Source of the DNA: Caulobacter sp. X
GTDB lineage: Bacteria > Pseudomonadota > Alphaproteobacteria > Caulobacterales > Caulobacteraceae
Assembly: GCF_002742635.1 (NCBI RefSeq)
Contig: NZ_PEGF01000001.1
Coordinates: 1,736,001-1,800,000 of the forward strand
DNA: 64,000 nucleotides
Direction of reading: 5' to 3'
The notes beneath the pieces were generated by a model. It was not told where the DNA came from, searched no databases, and saw nothing but the letters and a program-made list of their open reading frames with translations. This document shows positions 23,254 through 34,040 of this stretch, piece by piece (positions within the stretch are counted from its first letter, which is position 1; each line of letters begins with the position of its first letter). Both the position numbers and the translations under genes were made by a program.

Positions 23254-24495
23254 CTAGCTCAGGGCGATCGGCGCGCCCTCGGCGGCGGCCAGGGGCTTGT
23301 CGAGCAGGGTGGTGATCGCGGGGCCCTGGACGCGGGTGACGCCGCCGGCCCGGCAGGCCTCGATCTCGGCCCGTGAGGCCACGCCCGCCACGCCCTGCAG
23401 CACGCCCTTGCCCTCGTAGAGGGTCTTTCGCTCGGCGAACCGCTGAATGGTGCTCATCCTGTCGAATTCGGTCTCGCCGGTCAGCAGCAGGGTGACGCTG
23501 TCGATCAGCTCGGGCGGCAGGCCGTGGATCGGGAAGGTGGCGTCGTCGACGCGCAGGTCCATGAAGGCGAAGCTGCCCTTCAGGAAGGCGCGCATCTGCT
23601 GCAGCATGCCCAGCGAAGCCTCGCGCGGCGTGCCGTAGATGGTGGCGACCAGCCGCGGCTGCTGGTCCAGCGGATAGCGCGACAGGCGGCTCTTGTAGGA
23701 ATCGAGGGCGTGCTGCGTCGTCAGGTTCCAGAAGCCGAACGGCACCAGGATCTCGCCGAACGTCGCCGCCTTCAGCGCCGCCTGGGCGTCGGTCAGGCAG
23801 ACCAGATCGCGCTTGAGGAGCTTGTCGTCCTCTTCCGGCGGCGGCTCCAGCAGGTCGGCGCGCATGCCGATCAGCGAGGCGACGAAGGCGTTGGCCGAGA
23901 GGTCATAGATCCCCCACCAGCCCGTCTGGGGCGGCGGCGGAGGCGGCGGAGGCGGCGGCGCCTTGGGCTGGACCGGCGCCTTGACGGCCTTGGCCGGCTT
24001 GTCGGCCGCAGGGGCGTCCGCCGCGCCCTCGGTTGCGGCCTTCTCGGCCGCCAGGGCCTTGGCCTCTTCGTGCGTGCTGGGCACGGACTCGACCGCGTCG
24101 GCGGTGATCACGTGAACCCGGCCCGCCGCGCCGCCATAACCCTTGCCCGCGACCAGGCCGGCGAGCTCCTTCTGCGACAGGCTGGCGAACTTCAGGACGG
24201 CGGTCTCGTCGCCCTGGAAGGTCATCAAGCAGATCTCGCCGCCTTCGCCGCCTGGAAACAGCACCTGCTCCAGCTCGGCCGCCAGGGCCTGCATCTCGGT
24301 GGGATCCAGCGTCTCGACCCGGTTGTCGGCCAGCACGAAGGCCAGCGGCGCCACGGCCCCGCACTTACGCGGCGCGCGCCATCGGGCCTTGAGGAAGGCG
24401 TCGGCCACGGCTTGCGCCTTGGACTTCGGGACTTCGCCCGGCTGGCTTTCGCCGGCGGCGTTGAACAGGATTCGGAGGCAGGCGATGGCCGTCAT
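23254..24495 (-). CDS. Uncharacterised protein, possibly degenerate EAL-like, copy 1
   Basis: A 413-residue cytoplasmic protein without signal or membrane segments. The first 130 residues and the last 230 align with the paralogue at 24567; a Pro-rich linker with a run of ten Pro lies near residue 180. Shared blocks are APRKCGAVAPLAFVLADNRV, LMTFQGDETAVLKFASLSQKEL, the central YDLSANAFVAS and the end GVAGVASRAEIEACRAGGV with VQGPAITTLLDKP. The last part has the cadence of the end of an EAL domain, but none of the catalytic motifs are present. This is an inference. It probably forms an operon with the upstream paralogue, 71 bp apart. Confidence 0.6.
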   Translation of the reverse strand: MTAIACLRILFNAAGESQPGEVPKSKAQAVADAFLKARWRAPRKCGAVAPLAFVLADNRVETLDPTEMQALAAELEQVLFPGGEGGEICLMTFQGDETAVLKFASLSQKELAGLVAGKGYGGAAGRVHVITADAVESVPSTHEEAKALAAEKAATEGAADAPAADKPAKAVKAPVQPKAPPPPPPPPPPQTGWWGIYDLSANAFVASLIGMRADLLEPPPEEDDKLLKRDLVCLTDAQAALKAATFGEILVPFGFWNLTTQHALDSYKSRLSRYPLDQQPRLVATIYGTPREASLGMLQQMRAFLKGSFAFMDLRVDDATFPIHGLPPELIDSVTLLLTGETEFDRMSTIQRFAERKTLYEGKGVLQGVAGVASRAEIEACRAGGVTRVQGPAITTLLDKPLAAAEGAPIALS

Positions 24496-24566
24496 GAGTG
24501 CAACATTAGGTAGGAATCCTCGCCAATTCGTTGAGGACCCCGGCTAAAAGCGGCGACCCGCGGGCC

Positions 24567-25730
24567 TCACACGGCCAGCGGAAGTTCATCGATCGGCGTC
24601 TCCTGCTCGGTCACGGGCGTGGCGAACAGGCCGCTGACGAAAGGACCCTTGATCGTATTGGCGCCCATGCGCCGGGCAAGCTCCAGCTCGCGCGCGTTGC
24701 GCACCCCCGCCAGGCCCTGACGCAGGCGGCGGACGGCGTAGACCTTACGGTCGGACAGGAAGCGATGGATCTTCAGCAGGCGCGACTTCTCGTCGTCGCC
24801 TTCCAGCTGCAGGACCACGCCGTGCGCCAGGCCTTCGGGCACGGCCTGGCAGTAGAAGCCGGCGTCATGCACCCGCAGATCGACGCGGGCGAAGCTGGGC
24901 AGGACGAGGTCGCGCAGCGGGGCGATGGCCGAGAACGGCAGGTCGCGCGGCACTTCGTAGATCACCGCCGCCATCCGCTCGCGGACGCTGGGCGACAGGG
25001 CGGTGAAGCGCGCCTGATAGGCCTCGCGGATGCCCGCGCGGACCACGCTCCACATCCGGATCCCCACCCAGGCCTTCAGGCTGGGATCGGCCTCCAGCGT
25101 CGCGACGGCGCGGTCGAAGGCCACGAGATCGGCCTCGGCGAACTCGGCGTCGTCCTGCGGCTCGGGCGCGCCCGGCTTGCGCACGACCATGATCTCGGCG
25201 CTCTCGAACTTCTGGTTCGCCACATTGTAGACGCCCCGCCAGCCCAGGTGGATCGGCGTCTGCGTCTCGGCCTTGGGCTTGGCCGCGACCACGCGCGGCG
25301 TCGAGCCCCAGGGCGCCAGCTCGGCGACCCCGTCGCGGCGGATCAGGCGCGTGCGGCCCTCGGGCGGCGGCGGCTTGCCGCCGCGCATGGCCAGCAACTC
25401 TTCCTCGGTCAGGGTCGAGAACTTGAGGACCTGCTCTTCCTCGCCCTCGAAGGTGAGCATGCAGAGATCGTCGCGACCCTGGGTGCCAAACAGCCGCAGC
25501 TGCAGCTCCGAGGCCATGTGGCGCAGCTCTTCGCCGTCCAGATACTGGGCGTTCGGATCAACCAGCACATAGGCGCCGGGGGCCACGCGGCCGTAACGAC
25601 GGGGAGCGGGCCAATGGGCTTCGATATAGGCGGAGGCGGTCTTGTCGATCTTGGCCGGAGTCACGCCTTCGACGGCCGACTCTCGCGCGCCGTGCTCAAT
25701 GCAGATTCGAAGACATGCCATCCCGCCCAT
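24567..25730 (-). CDS. Uncharacterised protein, possibly degenerate EAL-like, copy 2
   Basis: A 387-residue paralogue of the next gene downstream. Matching blocks are MACLRICIEHG, APRRYGRVAPGAYVLVDPNA, LCMLTFEGEEEQVLKFSTLT and LAGVRNARELELARRMGANT with IKGPFVSGLFATP at the end. It lacks the poly-Pro linker. No EAL catalytic residues are visible. Start is ATG 25730 or 25721; neither has a strong ribosome binding site. The tandem duplication, with both copies still open and of similar length, suggests retained function, perhaps as a heteromer. No function can be assigned. Confidence 0.6.
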   Translation of the reverse strand: MGGMACLRICIEHGARESAVEGVTPAKIDKTASAYIEAHWPAPRRYGRVAPGAYVLVDPNAQYLDGEELRHMASELQLRLFGTQGRDDLCMLTFEGEEEQVLKFSTLTEEELLAMRGGKPPPPEGRTRLIRRDGVAELAPWGSTPRVVAAKPKAETQTPIHLGWRGVYNVANQKFESAEIMVVRKPGAPEPQDDAEFAEADLVAFDRAVATLEADPSLKAWVGIRMWSVVRAGIREAYQARFTALSPSVRERMAAVIYEVPRDLPFSAIAPLRDLVLPSFARVDLRVHDAGFYCQAVPEGLAHGVVLQLEGDDEKSRLLKIHRFLSDRKVYAVRRLRQGLAGVRNARELELARRMGANTIKGPFVSGLFATPVTEQETPIDELPLAV

Positions 25731-25803
25731 GCGGGGAAACTTATAACGCCGTGTATTGAGAATTGCTTCTCAGAACTCACGGCGCGACAACGCGCCACAG
25801 ACC

Positions 25804-26397
25804 TTAAACAAATGCCTCGGACAACCTGAAGTCTAGGCGCTGACGCACGCCGGGCCAGTCGTAATCCGTGATCGAAAAGACGGCCGTGTCGCGCACGTGA
25901 CCCGTCCAGGTGATCTTGTGATTGCGCAGCACGCCTTCCTTGGTCGCGCCCAGCTTCTGGATCGCGGCCTGGCTGCGGGCGTTGCGCACGTCGGTGACCA
26001 GCTCGACCCGGATCGCGCCGCAGTCGAAGGCGTGGCCCAGCAGCAGCCGCTTGCTCTCCGGATTGATCGGACCGGACCGCGCGTCGGGGTTGAGGAAGGT
26101 CGAGCCGATCTCCAGCCCGCAGTGGACGCGGCGGATGTTCAGGTAGCTGGACGTGCCGACCACCTTGCCGTCCGACAGGCGGCGGATGGCGAAGCCGATC
26201 CGCTCGCCCCGATCCGTTTCGCCCTGCAGCGCGCCCCAGAAGTCGTCGAAGCCCTCGCCGCAGCCGTTGACCGACATGATCTCCCAGCTCTCGGGATCGC
26301 AGTCGATGGCGGCCTTAAGCTCGTCGCGGTGATCGACGGTGACGGGTTCCAGGCGCACATGGCGCCCCTGCAGGATGTCGGCGGTCAGGTTCAGCAT
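25804..26397 (-). CDS. GNAT family N-acetyltransferase, RimJ/RimL-like
   Basis: A 197-residue acetyltransferase. It has [11 protein letters not shown] at the start, [20 protein letters not shown] in the middle and the acetyl-CoA region [23 protein letters not shown] followed by [23 protein letters not shown], the usual RimL-type ending. The usual Q/RxxGxG/A loop is weakly kept ([11 protein letters not shown]). The substrate is unknown; relatives acetylate protein N-termini or small amines. The ATG at 26397 is preferred to upstream codons because the domain begins there. Confidence 0.85.
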   Translation of the reverse strand: MLNLTADILQGRHVRLEPVTVDHRDELKAAIDCDPESWEIMSVNGCGEGFDDFWGALQGETDRGERIGFAIRRLSDGKVVGTSSYLNIRRVHCGLEIGSTFLNPDARSGPINPESKRLLLGHAFDCGAIRVELVTDVRNARSQAAIQKLGATKEGVLRNHKITWTGHVRDTAVFSITDYDWPGVRQRLDFRLSEAFV

Positions 26398-26510
26398 GAC
26401 CGCCGTTGTCCGACAGGCTTGTGACGAACACAACCCGCCGGTCGGAAACTTACGCAATCGGACGTCGCCCTGCCCGCTTGCCCCGCGCGTCAGGGCGTTC
26501 TACAAACACT

Positions 26511-26526
26511 TCAAACAAGCGTTTGA
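26511..26526 (+). promoter_or_regulatory. PsrA-type operator palindrome upstream of acyl-CoA dehydrogenase
   Basis: TCAAAC-AAGC-GTTTGA, a perfect 6+6 inverted repeat, 28 bp before the ATG of the acyl-CoA dehydrogenase gene. It matches the consensus (G/C)AAAC-N2-4-GTTT(G/C) described for the TetR-family fatty-acid regulator PsrA of Pseudomonas. Assignment to a PsrA-like regulator is by analogy. Confidence 0.55.
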
Positions 26527-26554
26527 GATAAGCAAAGCGGGCAGAGGGAACACC

Positions 26555-27859
<1,305 letters not shown>

Positions 27860-27862
27860 TTT

Positions 27863-28009
27863 CCTTCTCCCCTTGCGGGAGAAGGTGGCGGCCGCCAGGC
27901 CGACGGATGAGGGGTCGCATAAGCGGCCCCTTTTTCGTGAACGGCCGACACGTCTTTCAACCCCTCATCCGACCGCTTCGCGGCCACCTTCTCCCGCAAG
28001 GGGAGAAGG
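27863..28009. repeat. Composite palindromic intergenic repeat, type B
   Basis: Outer arms CCTTCTCCCCTTGCGGGAGAAGG at one end and CCTTCTCCCGCAAGGGGAGAAGG-like sequence at the other; inner GGATGAGGGG pairs with CCCCTCATCCG. The centre contains AAGCGGCCCCTTTTTCGTGAACGGCC. Copies: 43853 (full) and 857 (core only). Confidence 0.8.
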
Positions 28010-28058
28010 GAGCAAAATCCGGGCGGACAGCCTCGCGACGCGAGGCGATCATCCCCGC

Positions 28059-28598
28059 ATGACCCGCCCCAACCGCCTTCTCCTGGACCGCGCGCCCTCG
28101 CCGATCGGCGAGATTCTGATCGTCACCGACGAGACCGGCCTGCTGCGCGCCGTCGACTTCCACGATTTCGAGCCGCGCCTGCGCCGGCTGCTGCGCCTGC
28201 ACTATGGCGACATTCCGCTGGAGACCGGCGACGCGCCGCCCGCGACCAAGGCCGCCTTCGCCCGCTACTTCGCCGGTGATGTCGCCGCGCTCGCGCCCCT
28301 GGCCTGGGACACCGGCGGCACGGCGTTCCAGCGGTCGGTCTGGCGCGCCCTGGCGGCGATCCCGCCCGGTGAGACGGTCACCTATTCGGAGCTGGCCCGC
28401 CGCGTGGAGCGCCCCGCCGCGGTCCGCGCGGTCGGCGCCGCCAACGGCGCCAATCCGCTCAGCCTGGTCGCGCCTTGCCACCGGGTGGTCGGCATGAGCG
28501 GCGCCCTGACCGGCTACGCCGGCGGGATCGAACGCAAGCGTTGGCTGCTGGCCCACGAGGGCGCGCTAGGCGGCGCCGGCGATCTCGCCGCGCTGTAG
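28059..28598 (+). CDS. Methylated-DNA--[protein]-cysteine S-methyltransferase, Ogt-type
   Basis: Suicide repair protein that moves methyl groups from O6-methylguanine or O4-methylthymine to its own Cys. The 179 residues include the active site NPLSLVAPCHRVVGMSGALT with the reactive Cys in PCHRV, the helix-turn-helix GETVTYSELARRVERPAAVR and GGIERKRWLLAHE. The N-terminal domain is typical of Ogt (PSPIGEILIVTDETGLL). A second MGMT lies at 43970. Its last 11 codons overlap the 3' end of the convergent thioredoxin-like gene. Confidence 0.92.
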   Translation: MTRPNRLLLDRAPSPIGEILIVTDETGLLRAVDFHDFEPRLRRLLRLHYGDIPLETGDAPPATKAAFARYFAGDVAALAPLAWDTGGTAFQRSVWRALAAIPPGETVTYSELARRVERPAAVRAVGAANGANPLSLVAPCHRVVGMSGALTGYAGGIERKRWLLAHEGALGGAGDLAAL

Positions 28599-29300
28599 GG
28601 CGCTCAGCAAGGCTTGCCCCTGGGGCGACACCCAAGAGCTGCGCGCCGCGGCCATCATCTCTGGCGTCGGCTTCTCGCCCGGACCAAGCTTGACGCCATT
28701 CAGCCAGAGAGGCGTTCCAAAACTCCGGCCCAGCAAACGACCTTGGTCAGTCACCAACAGGTTGCAGGGCAAGCTGCTCGGCATGGACGCGCCGCGCCGC
28801 GCGAGCGTGTCGAACAGGGTGCTCGATCCGGGCGAACGGTCGATCACCGTCGGCAACGCGCCGGCGCCGGCCTTCTCCAGCACTGCCCGCCCTTCGGCGA
28901 AGGCGATGTCACGCCGGGGACTGGTGAGCACTGGCAAGATGCGGAAGCGTTTGCTTTCGTAGATCCGCTGTTGAACAGCGAAGTCCGCGAGCTCCCTCAA
29001 GCATGGCGCGCACCACGGCGCCCACAGCGACAGCAGAGTAAGCCCCGGCTCGAACTTCAGCGCCCGAACGCCCGAAGCGCGCTCAACATTCACCTCCGGG
29101 ACGGTCAATCCGGTCGGGGGCTGCTTGAAACTAAAGGCGAGGCTGTTTCCATGAAGGGCGGGCGTGTCGAGCGCCGCCGCGCGCGGCGTCGGGTCCGGAG
29201 GCAGAACCCTGGGCTGGCCGGAGTTTTCCGCTCGCGCCGCGCCCGTCATCGCCAAGGCCGCCAGACCGCGGCCGATCAACTCTCGCCTAGAAGCCGTCAT
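28566..29300 (-). CDS. TlpA-like thioredoxin-fold protein, periplasmic
   Basis: A 244-residue exported thioredoxin. The N-terminus MTASRRELIGRGLAALAMTG looks like a twin-arginine signal with cleavage near ARAEN. The redox motif is LWAPWCAPCLRELADF (Cys-Ala-Pro-Cys). The cis-Pro region may be SSLPCNLLVTDQGRLLGRSFG. It may act in periplasmic disulfide reduction or cytochrome c maturation, but no such genes are adjacent. Its 3' end overlaps the convergent MGMT gene by 33 bp. ATG 29300 is chosen as the start of the signal peptide. Confidence 0.83.
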   Translation of the reverse strand: MTASRRELIGRGLAALAMTGAARAENSGQPRVLPPDPTPRAAALDTPALHGNSLAFSFKQPPTGLTVPEVNVERASGVRALKFEPGLTLLSLWAPWCAPCLRELADFAVQQRIYESKRFRILPVLTSPRRDIAFAEGRAVLEKAGAGALPTVIDRSPGSSTLFDTLARRGASMPSSLPCNLLVTDQGRLLGRSFGTPLWLNGVKLGPGEKPTPEMMAAARSSWVSPQGQALLSALQRGEIAGAA

Positions 29301-29350
29301 GCCAAAACCTTCAATCTCAAGACGAGCCGAGGCTAGGCCAAAGTCGAGAG

Positions 29351-29776
29351 TCAGGCCAGCCCGACGCCCCGCGCCACATAGGGCCCGACGTTGAAGAACG
29401 GCAGGGCCAGGGTGATCCCGATCAGGGCGTTGAAGACGATCGAGCCGGCGTTGAAGCGGCCGGCCTCGCCGTCGATCGCCGCCGAGAGCGCCCGCGCCGC
29501 CGCCGCGCCCAGCCAGCCGACCGCCAGCACCATGGCCATGGCCGCGCCCAGCCTCGGCTGATAGCCGAGATACAGCGCCGCGATCCCGTGCGAGGCGATC
29601 AGCATGCCGCCGAACGCGCGTCCCTCCGCGAACAGCGGCGACTTCGGCGTCTCCTCGTCGGCCAGACCCGCCAGGCCGATCATCGTCTGCGGCCGCGCCA
29701 GGATCATGCCGCCCAGCGCCCCGCCGATGACACAGGCCACCACCGCGAGAAACAGCGACAGGAAGTAGCTGGACAT
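29351..29776 (-). CDS. DUF4345-like membrane protein
   Basis: A 141-residue membrane protein with four hydrophobic segments: MSSYFLSLFLAVVACVIGGA, then a short loop with RPQTMIGLAGLADEETPKSP, GGMLIASHGIAALYLGY, LGAAMAMVLAVGWLGAAAAR and a last segment near GITLALPFFNVGPYVARG. Loop and helix pattern resemble DUF4345. It lies 20 bp downstream of the VOC gene on the same strand and 50 bp upstream of the thioredoxin gene, so the three may be one operon. Function unknown. Confidence 0.72.
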   Translation of the reverse strand: MSSYFLSLFLAVVACVIGGALGGMILARPQTMIGLAGLADEETPKSPLFAEGRAFGGMLIASHGIAALYLGYQPRLGAAMAMVLAVGWLGAAAARALSAAIDGEAGRFNAGSIVFNALIGITLALPFFNVGPYVARGVGLA

Positions 29777-29796
29777 CGGGTCTCCTTGGGCTTGCG

Positions 29797-30207
29797 TCAG
29801 GCGGGCGCGTGACAGACGGCCTCGACGTTCCGACCGTCCGGGTCAAGAACGAAAGCGGCATAATAGTTGGGATGATAGTGAGGCCGCACGCCGGGCGCGC
29901 CGTTATCCGTCCCGCCGGCCGCCAGGGCCGCGGCGTGGAAGGCGTCGACCTGGGCGCGGTCGGCGGCCAGGAACGCCACGTGCATCGGCCCGGTCGGCGC
30001 CGCGCCCTGGCTGACCCAGAAGCTGGGCTTGCCCGCCTGGATGTCGCGCCGATCCTCGGTCGGGCCATAGCCGATGAAGGCCGAACTTCCTGTCTCCTCG
30101 GCGCTGACGCTCATCACCACGGCGATCCCCAGCGGCGCGAAGGCCGCGTCGTAGAACGCCTTGGCGACCTGGAGATCCCGCACCGTCACGCCCATATGGT
30201 CGATCAC
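29797..30207 (-). CDS. VOC family protein (glyoxalase/bleomycin-resistance fold)
   Basis: A 136-residue single-module VOC protein. It begins VIDHMGVTVRDLQVAKAFYD, the usual first beta-alpha unit with the metal-ligand His, and ends YYAAFVLDPDGRNVEAVCH with the conserved Glu. HVAFLAADRAQVDAFHAAAL is the middle unit with another His ligand. The enzyme activity cannot be told from sequence. GTG 30207 is chosen because GGGAG lies eight bases upstream and the family starts at that residue. It is divergent from groES, 176 bp away. Confidence 0.85.
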   Translation of the reverse strand: MIDHMGVTVRDLQVAKAFYDAAFAPLGIAVVMSVSAEETGSSAFIGYGPTEDRRDIQAGKPSFWVSQGAAPTGPMHVAFLAADRAQVDAFHAAALAAGGTDNGAPGVRPHYHPNYYAAFVLDPDGRNVEAVCHAPA

Positions 30208-30257
30208 TGGACCGCTCCCGTTAACCGCGCGCCGCAAAAAGTTCGCATCGGGCGTTC

Positions 30258-30285
30258 TTGACTCCCCGAGGGCCGGCGCCTAACT
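30258..30285 (+). promoter_or_regulatory. Possible groESL promoter
   Basis: TTGACTC at 30258-30264 and GCCTAACT at 30278-30285, just before the CIRCE element. Known Caulobacter groESL has both a sigma-32 and a sigma-73 promoter; which this represents is not clear. Confidence 0.45.
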
Positions 30286-30296
30286 GACGCTCGTCG

Positions 30297-30323
30297 TTAG
30301 CACTCGGAGGGAGCGACTGCTAA
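30297..30323 (+). promoter_or_regulatory. CIRCE element (HrcA operator) of groESL
   Basis: TTAGCACTC, nine bases, GACTGCTAA. It differs from the consensus TTAGCACTC-N9-GAGTGCTAA at one position. It lies 60 bp before groES, as expected for HrcA control of the chaperonin operon. Confidence 0.95.
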
Positions 30324-30383
30324 CAGCACCGCTCCCCCTGCCAACGAAGCCATTAAATCAAACCGTTCCGACGGAGAACCACA

Positions 30384-30674
30384 ATGAAGTTTCGTCCCCT
30401 GGGCGACCGCGTCCTCGTGAAGCGCGTCGAAGAAGAAACCAAGACCAAGGGCGGGATCATCATTCCCGACACGGCGAAGGAAAAGCCTCAAGAAGGCGAA
30501 GTCGTCGCGGTCGGTCCGGGCGCTCGCAACGACAAGGGCGAGATCGTCGCCCTGGACGTCAAGGCTGGCGACCGCATCCTGTTCGGCAAGTGGTCGGGCA
30601 CCGAAGTGAAGGTCGACGGTCAAGACCTCCTGATCATGAAGGAAAGCGACGTCCTGGGCGTGGTCGAGGCTTAA
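30384..30674 (+). CDS. groES: Co-chaperonin GroES
   Basis: Seven-subunit lid of the GroEL folding chamber, 96 residues. It begins [18 protein letters not shown] and has the mobile loop [20 protein letters not shown] and the roof segment. Ribosome binding site GGAGAA precedes the ATG. groEL follows after 56 bp. Heat control is shown by the CIRCE element upstream. Confidence 0.98.
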   Translation: MKFRPLGDRVLVKRVEEETKTKGGIIIPDTAKEKPQEGEVVAVGPGARNDKGEIVALDVKAGDRILFGKWSGTEVKVDGQDLLIMKESDVLGVVEA

Positions 30675-30718
30675 GGCCTCCCTGTTCCCAGCGCTTTTCG
30701 AACGCAACTCTCTTTTAG

Positions 30719-32371
<1,653 letters not shown>

Positions 32372-32404
32372 TCTTAGAAGTTCAGCACACCGCTGAAACG
32401 GATG

Positions 32405-32435
32405 AGGGCGGGGCCGAAAGGCTCCGCCCTTTTTC
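32405..32435 (+). terminator. Rho-independent terminator after groEL
   Basis: Arms AGGGCGGGGCC and GGCTCCGCCCT (one mismatch) with a GAAA tetraloop, followed by TTTTCT. Confidence 0.9.
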
Positions 32436-32538
32436 TATCCACCGGCTATCCACCGGTATTCGCGGTAAATGCGAGACCACACGCATCCAAGCGCCCCGAT
32501 CGGCGTTAGGCTACGGCTTCGCTAGCATGGAGGCCGTG

Positions 32539-32676
32539 ATGTCGTTCGTGCGTGAGTACCCCGCCCCGCGCCGTAAGCGCGCTCCGCGGACACCCTTGAG
32601 TATCGTCGTGCTGGGGCTGTCGGCCTGGCTGGTGCTGGGCTTGGTGAGCCAGGCGGCCTTTCAGCTGATCGGCTGA
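32539..32676 (+). CDS. Small single-pass membrane protein, 45 residues
   Basis: The frame starts MSFVREYPAPRRKRAPRTP, a basic N-terminus, followed by one membrane helix LSIVVLGLSAWLVLGLVSQA and a short tail AFQLIG. GGAG lies six bases before the ATG at 32539; an upstream in-frame ATG at 32527 lacks a site. The basic segment before the helix predicts an N-in topology. It is unrecognised. Three direct copies of CTGATCGG (32665-32688) cover its stop codon. Confidence 0.55.
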   Translation: MSFVREYPAPRRKRAPRTPLSIVVLGLSAWLVLGLVSQAAFQLIG

Positions 32677-32737
32677 TCGGCTGATCGGCGGTCAAAGGCC
32701 CTTACAGTTCGAGGCGGAACGCCCTAAGTGCAGGCCC

Positions 32738-33049
32738 ATGTTCCGCCAGCGCCCCGACGCCGATCTGATCGTTCAAGGCTGGGTCATCGGCGTCATGGTC
32801 GAGGTCCCGGGCGAGCGCGCGCCGGTGCGCCACTACTTCGCCGTCGGCAAGGCCGATCGGGCGCAGGCCGAATGGACCGCCACCGACCTCGCCCAGACCG
32901 AGGGCGCGATCGCCTCCAGCCCCGTCGACGGCCATGAGCCGGTCGAGGCGATGCACGAGATCGTCGCCTATCGGATGCGAGACCTGGGGCTGAAGAGCGG
33001 CGAAGCCCGGCGGCTGGGCGACAAGTATCCGCGCCGCTGGCTGTTCTGA
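32738..33049 (+). CDS. Conserved hypothetical protein, 103 residues
   Basis: No family recognised. The sequence alternates hydrophobic and charged residues (DLIVQGWVIGVMVEVPGE, then RHYFAVGKADRAQAEWTATD and HEIVAYRMRDLGLKSGEARR), which suggests a small globular cytoplasmic protein of mixed alpha/beta fold. It starts at ATG and codon use is normal for the genome, with strong third-position GC. It is followed by a weak hairpin (33051-33067) and the dioxygenase-like gene on the same strand. Confidence 0.65.
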   Translation: MFRQRPDADLIVQGWVIGVMVEVPGERAPVRHYFAVGKADRAQAEWTATDLAQTEGAIASSPVDGHEPVEAMHEIVAYRMRDLGLKSGEARRLGDKYPRRWLF

Positions 33050-33114
33050 CACGCGCTTTCGGCGCGTTTCAGCTGGGTAATCGCCACGCCCCAATTGGCG
33101 GCTAGAGCCGGGAC

Positions 33115-33957
33115 ATGCCTCAGCTCTTCTCCCCCAACCGCCGTCGCGTCCTGGCCCTGGCCGCCATCGCGCCCGCCGCCTCGGCCCTGCCCCGCCCTGC
33201 CCACGCCGACGCCCTGGTGCTGACGCCCCAGGTCACCCAGGGTCCCTACTGGTTCGACCCCAACCTGCTGCGCGCGGACATCACCGAGGGCCAGCCCGGC
33301 GTCCCGGCCCGCGTGCGGATGACCGTGCTGGACCAGGTCGGCGCGCCGATCCGCGGCGCGCGGGTCGAGATCTGGCATTGCAACGCCTCGGGCCTCTATT
33401 CCGGCTATGACGGCCAGGGCGACGACCAGAAGACCGGGACCAAGGGCCAAACCTTTCTGCGCGGCGGCCAGCTGACCGACGCCGGCGGCGCGGCGCTCTT
33501 TCGCACCATCTGGCCGGGCTGGTACCAAGGCCGCACGCCGCACATCCACGCCAAGGTCTTCCTCGACGCCCGCACGGCCCTGACCTGCCAGCTGTTCGTC
33601 CCCGACGCGCTCAGCGAATACCTGTACGAGAACGTCCCGGCCTATAAGCGCCCCCGCAAGCGCGACACGCTCAACAGCAACGACGGCATCGCCCTGCAGG
33701 GGGGCGCGGCCATGGTCGCGGCGGTCAAGGAAGGCAAGGACGCCTACGAAATCGCCTTGACCGTCGCCATCGATCCGCGAGCCGACTGGAAGGACGCCGG
33801 CTTTGGTCCCGAACAGCCTGGATCGGGCCCGTCCGGACCGCCTCCGGGTCCGCCGCCCGAGGGCATGGGGCCGCCTGGCGGACCCGGCGCCGGCCCGCCC
33901 CGCGCGCCGTTGCTGAGCGGCGAGGCGCGGCTGAAGGCGATGGTGCCTGGTCTTTAG
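33115..33957 (+). CDS. Intradiol ring-cleavage dioxygenase-like protein, Tat-exported
   Basis: A 280-residue protein with a twin-arginine-like signal (NRRRVLALAAIAPAASA, cleavage near AHADA). The dioxygenase core has TQGPYWFDPNLLRADITEG, GARVEIWHCNASGLYSGYD and WPGWYQGRTPHIHAKVF, giving the two Tyr and two His ligands of nonheme Fe(III) in protocatechuate and catechol dioxygenases. The last 50 residues are a Pro/Gly-rich tail. Export is unusual for aromatic ring cleavage; such exported members are common in proteobacteria but their substrates are unknown. No aromatic pathway genes are nearby. Confidence 0.82.
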   Translation: MPQLFSPNRRRVLALAAIAPAASALPRPAHADALVLTPQVTQGPYWFDPNLLRADITEGQPGVPARVRMTVLDQVGAPIRGARVEIWHCNASGLYSGYDGQGDDQKTGTKGQTFLRGGQLTDAGGAALFRTIWPGWYQGRTPHIHAKVFLDARTALTCQLFVPDALSEYLYENVPAYKRPRKRDTLNSNDGIALQGGAAMVAAVKEGKDAYEIALTVAIDPRADWKDAGFGPEQPGSGPSGPPPGPPPEGMGPPGGPGAGPPRAPLLSGEARLKAMVPGL

Positions 33958-34040
33958 GATCTTCCCCCTTGGCGCGGCGGCGGGTTTGAGGCCATGCTCC
34001 GCGCCAAACAGGCGTTCGAACGCCGTGCTAGGGGAAGAGC

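Noticed and set aside
27863..28009. Repeat array considered as CRISPR
   Set aside because: The repeats are single composite palindromes at gene ends, without regular spacers or cas genes.
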